The notes below the pieces were generated by a model. That model made no database searches. It saw nothing but the letters and a program-made list of their open reading frames with translations, and had not been told where the DNA came from. From an uncultured Muribaculaceae bacterium (GTDB lineage Bacteria > Bacteroidota > Bacteroidia > Bacteroidales > Muribaculaceae), in assembly GCA_910578665.1 (NCBI GenBank), contig CAJTQU010000006.1:36186-100185 (forward strand): a stretch of DNA of 64,000 bases, written 5' to 3'. The translations under genes were made by a program, and so were the position numbers. The first letter of the stretch is position 1; every line of letters begins with the position of its first letter. Below, piece after piece: positions 61,927-64,000 of the stretch.

Positions 61927-63310
61927 CAATCGTCTCTATTGAATCACAAAATACAGGCTCGGTGCCAATACGGTTCTCGACATTCTTAATGCCGTGCAAT
62001 ACCGTTACATGTGTACGCGACAGCTTGTATCCGATCGAAGTGCTTGACAGATCTGTGTGTTTGCTTGCCAGATACATTATAACCTGCCTGGCATCAGATA
62101 TATCCCTTACGCGTGAACGGGAAAAAATAACATCGGCATCCAGATTATAATATGAAGCTGTTGCCTCCACTATCATATCAAAATTAATCTTCCGTTTCTG
62201 GATTTTTACAGCACTTTGCATAACGAGTTTGGCCAGCTCGGGAGTAACAGGCTGGTTCAACAACGTGGCGCGCGTAATAAGCGACAAGACCACTCCCTCA
62301 AGTTCTCGAACTGATTCGGTGACATGGCCGGCAATCACGTCTATGACCGGTTCTGGCAAAGCCAGACCGTTTTTATCAGATTTCTGGCGCAGTATGGCTT
62401 TCCGCAATTCCAGATCTGGAGACGGAAGGACCTCGGTAACACCCCATTTAAAGCGGCTTAGCAAGCGTTCCATAAAGCCATCCAGGTCGACCGGAGGCCT
62501 ATCACTGGTCATAACAAGCAATTTACCTTTCTGGTGCAGGTAGTTGAATATTGGGAAAAAGGCATTCTGAGTACCTGTCTTGCCCGACAGTTCCTGAATA
62601 TCGTCAATAAGGAGCACGTCTATGCTCTGGTAAAAATTGACAAAGTCGTTAATGCGTTTTTCCCTGACCGCCGTACCATACTGGTTCTCAAATATCCTTG
62701 ATGTTATATACAGGACACGTGCCGAGGGTATCCTCTCCTTGACACGCACGCCTATAGCCTGGATAAGATGGGTTTTACCCACCCCGGTATTACCATACAG
62801 AAAGAACGGATTGAAATCGGTCTTATTGGGATTATTACCTATAAACTCAGCTATGGTAAAAGGCAGCTTATTGCTGTTGCCTATACAATAATTTTCAAAA
62901 TTATATACGGGGTTAAGCTGAGATTCGATTTCTTCATATACAACTCCGTCACCCATCGGATTGGCCGGCTGGGCGATCTGGCGGCTGATGGGATTCTTCA
63001 GCGACACACTGGGAGACGAGCTTGCAAGAGTAACGGCCGAGGTAGGATCGTTTCCCACTACATTATATGTATACTCTATTTTGACGCCGGCTCCGTATAC
63101 TTTGCGCAACGCGCTACGCAATACATTATAGAGACGGTTCTCGTACTGGCTTACGAAATACTCCGACGGGACACTTATGGTCACTTTGCCATCGTTGAAA
63201 CCCAACGATTCCGCATCGCGAAACCATACGTCAAACAATTCCGGCGACATATTGTCCCGGATGACTGACAGGCATTCCTGCCATAGTGATTTATGATCTT
63301 TTCCCATCAT
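61907..63310 (-). CDS. dnaA: chromosomal replication initiator protein DnaA
   Basis: AAA+ ATPase that opens the replication origin. The 467-residue protein has an N-terminal domain with SLWQECLSVIRDNMSP, a variable linker, the AAA+ core with Walker A GNTGVGKTH (173-181) and Walker B LLIDDIQ, and the C-terminal helix-turn-helix with the DnaA signature SRTHVTVLHGIKNVENRI. The start is one of two adjacent methionines (63310 or 63307). No DnaA-box array was seen in the 300 bases upstream, and the gene before it in this window is an IS3 remnant rather than the usual origin neighbours. A possible promoter is at 63381-63411. Confidence 0.97.
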   Translation of the reverse strand: MMGKDHKSLWQECLSVIRDNMSPELFDVWFRDAESLGFNDGKVTISVPSEYFVSQYENRLYNVLRSALRKVYGAGVKIEYTYNVVGNDPTSAVTLASSSPSVSLKNPISRQIAQPANPMGDGVVYEEIESQLNPVYNFENYCIGNSNKLPFTIAEFIGNNPNKTDFNPFFLYGNTGVGKTHLIQAIGVRVKERIPSARVLYITSRIFENQYGTAVREKRINDFVNFYQSIDVLLIDDIQELSGKTGTQNAFFPIFNYLHQKGKLLVMTSDRPPVDLDGFMERLLSRFKWGVTEVLPSPDLELRKAILRQKSDKNGLALPEPVIDVIAGHVTESVRELEGVVLSLITRATLLNQPVTPELAKLVMQSAVKIQKRKINFDMIVEATASYYNLDADVIFSRSRVRDISDARQVIMYLASKHTDLSSTSIGYKLSRTHVTVLHGIKNVENRIGTEPVFCDSIETIEKSLRG

Positions 63311-63598
63311 GCCGATATAAATGCTCGTTATGCCCGTTTTGCGGGCTAGTCATTGATCTGAGCCCGAACCAAAAGGACTACAAATTTCGCAAAAAAATTA
63401 TATAAAAACAAGCATGAAATTATTTGCATTTTTCATAAAATGCCTATTTTTCTATATATCAATAATTTGGCCTCGGCAAGCAAGCTTATATCATACTTAA
63501 ATCCAAATAATTGATTTACAATACCTTCCAATAAAACCACCACAATTCTACAAGATTACCTCCCTATTATTCAGCGAATTAAAAATATGTCAAAAAAA
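63311..63598. promoter_or_regulatory. AT-rich leader upstream of dnaA
   Basis: No gene is visible. On the minus strand a weak promoter can be drawn: TTG (63409-63411), 20 bases, GAAATTTG (63381-63388, one base from consensus). A small hairpin, GCCCG (63332-63336) with CGGGC (63342-63346), would lie in the dnaA leader. I saw no TTATCCACA-like boxes, so an origin here is not supported by eye. Confidence 0.35.
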
Positions 63599-63630
63599 GT
63601 CTGCCACGCCTAACAGGCAGCGTGGCAGAC
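63591..63630 (-). terminator. minus-strand terminator beside the IS3 element
   Basis: A perfect 11-base-pair stem, GTCTGCCACGC (63599-63609) and GCGTGGCAGAC (63620-63630). On the minus strand it is followed by a run of seven T (complement of 63592-63598). It would stop transcripts that come from the IS3 side before they reach dnaA, or it is the old terminator of a gene now separated by the IS. Confidence 0.88.
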
Positions 63631-63762
63631 AATCTATAAATTGTGGCGTCCTGAAAAATATTGACGGGTCAGAGGGTTTGAGATTATGAATGAATGTTAA
63701 ACAGTCCGAAGACTGTGGAGACATGCAGGTATGAGCCTGAGATCCCCGAGGTTGGGGTAAAA

Positions 63763-63795
63763 TCCTCCGGGGCTCGATGCCCCGGGGATTTTTGA
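63763..63795 (+). terminator. GC-rich hairpin in the IS3 tail
   Basis: CCGGGGC (63768-63774) pairs with GCCCCGG around TCGAT and is followed by GGATTTTTG on the plus strand, the shape of an intrinsic terminator. It would protect the transposase gene from outside transcription reading in on the opposite strand, a common IS feature. Confidence 0.55.
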
Positions 63796-63861
63796 GACTT
63801 GCAGTGCAATCACCGTCAGTCCCGTCGGTTGGGGTATGCAAAAGTACTGAAAAATCTTGAC

Positions 63862-64000
63862 TCATGCAGATTTCAGGTAATATTTTTTCCAGAGCTTACG
63901 TCCGGGTACCGCTCCGCGATGCACTTCATCGGGAGTCAGCATGCCGAGACTGAGGTGCGGTCGGCGGGTATGGTAAGTGTTGATTACATCCTCCAGCACC
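63862..64000 (-). CDS. IS3-family transposase, C-terminal end (cut by window edge)
   Basis: The last 45 codons of an IS3 orfB-type integrase-core transposase. The frame reads VLEDVINTYHTRRPHLSLGM and continues LTPDEVHRGAVPGRKLWKKYY before the stop at 63862-63864. The YHTRRPHLSLGMLTPDEVH segment is the conserved region after the catalytic glutamate of the DDE domain. Whether the element is complete cannot be seen. It lies upstream of dnaA on the same strand, separated by a terminator. Confidence 0.88.
   Translation of the reverse strand, partial: VLEDVINTYHTRRPHLSLGMLTPDEVHRGAVPGRKLWKKYYLKSA

Larger units (their letters stand above)
63642..64000 (-). mobile_element. IS3-family insertion sequence, 3' end only
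   Basis: The transposase end at 63862-64000 identifies the family. The likely outer end is the TG at 63642, followed by TGTGGCGTCCTGAAAAATAT; it contains GTCCTGAAAAATATTGAC (63648-63665). A 16/18 copy, GTACTGAAAAATCTTGAC (63844-63861), sits right at the transposase stop. Between them are about 180 non-coding bases with hairpins at 63701-63716 (ACAGTC-CGAA-GACTGT) and 63763-63790. The left end and target duplications are outside the window, so the boundary is inferred. Confidence 0.7.

Noticed and set aside
63311..63598. Replication origin next to dnaA
   Set aside because: The region is AT-rich, but I found no DnaA-box array; a GC-skew calculation would be needed.
63590..63865. 91-codon minus-strand frame in the IS3 tail
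   Set aside because: It reads through two hairpins and a terminator stem and starts in the transposase stop region; no protein-like features.
1..64000. CRISPR array, tRNA, rRNA, prophage or secretion-system cluster
   Set aside because: No spaced direct repeats, no tRNA-like cloverleaf and no phage or toxin gene set were seen on reading both strands by eye.

Overview
The window reads as a piece of a Bacteroidota chromosome, most likely order Bacteroidales. A gut family such as Muribaculaceae or Bacteroidaceae is plausible, but the sequence does not prove it. The evidence is: many upstream regions carry the Bacteroidota -7 element TAnnTTTG with a TTTG/TTG -33 element about 20 bases upstream; ribosome binding sites are weak; FeoA and FeoB are fused, as are FtcD and the cyclodeaminase; and there are PorT-type beta-barrels, a DUF3332 lipoprotein, a carboxynorspermidine decarboxylase and a Bacteroidota-type PurM. 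Almost all of the window is chromosomal core. No tRNA, rRNA, CRISPR array or prophage was seen. The only mobile DNA is the 3' end of an IS3-family element at the right edge, just upstream of dnaA.

Layout. 1-2.1 kb: a secreted protein cut by the window edge, then a malic enzyme. 2.3-6.6 kb (minus): udk, lptB, a CPBP protease, holA and a flavodoxin-ferredoxin protein. 6.7-8.2 kb (plus): MlaE/MlaF-type lipid ABC transporter. 8.2-14.6 kb (minus): S1/P1 nuclease, a PD-(D/E)xK protein, a UvrD/PcrA helicase, nspC, lipA and lipB. 14.8-21.3 kb (plus): a divergent CCA-adding enzyme, a Yip1-like membrane protein, smpB, an amidophosphoribosyltransferase and a U32 protein. 21.2-24.2 kb (minus): lpxA, cdsA, rsmG and a metallo-beta-lactamase-fold hydrolase. 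24.4-30.4 kb (minus): a complete RND efflux operon. 30.7-35.5 kb (minus): purM, a DUF3332 lipoprotein, a LysM/binding-protein fusion and a beta-barrel protein. 35.9-39.2 kb (plus): an NlpC/P60 hydrolase, an acyltransferase and a metallophosphoesterase. 39.3-44.8 kb (minus): ftsY, rimO, an isochorismate synthase and an M13 peptidase. 44.9-50.0 kb: a TonB-dependent receptor diverging from feoAB. 50.1-52.0 kb (minus): a NUDIX hydrolase and a MATE transporter. 52.2-60.9 kb (plus): an S9 peptidase and then hutU, ftcD/fchA, hutI and hutH. 61-63.3 kb: a nitroreductase converging on dnaA. 63.3-64 kb: the dnaA leader, a terminator and the IS3 end.

How the genes work together. The hut genes encode the whole route from histidine to glutamate and 5,10-methenyl-tetrahydrofolate, with a secreted-type dipeptidyl peptidase just upstream that could supply peptides. 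The envelope theme is strong: LptB, MlaEF, LpxA, CdsA, an acyltransferase, the RND pump, NlpC/P60 and a LysM protein. LipB and LipA form the lipoylation pair.

I found no convincing new multi-gene system. The most interesting signals are regulatory. They are an 18-bp palindrome between the TonB receptor and feoAB, palindromes at the efflux, acyltransferase and ftsY promoters, a dense cluster of TGCACA/TGTGCA motifs between purM and the NlpC gene, and the structured non-coding tail of the IS3 element.
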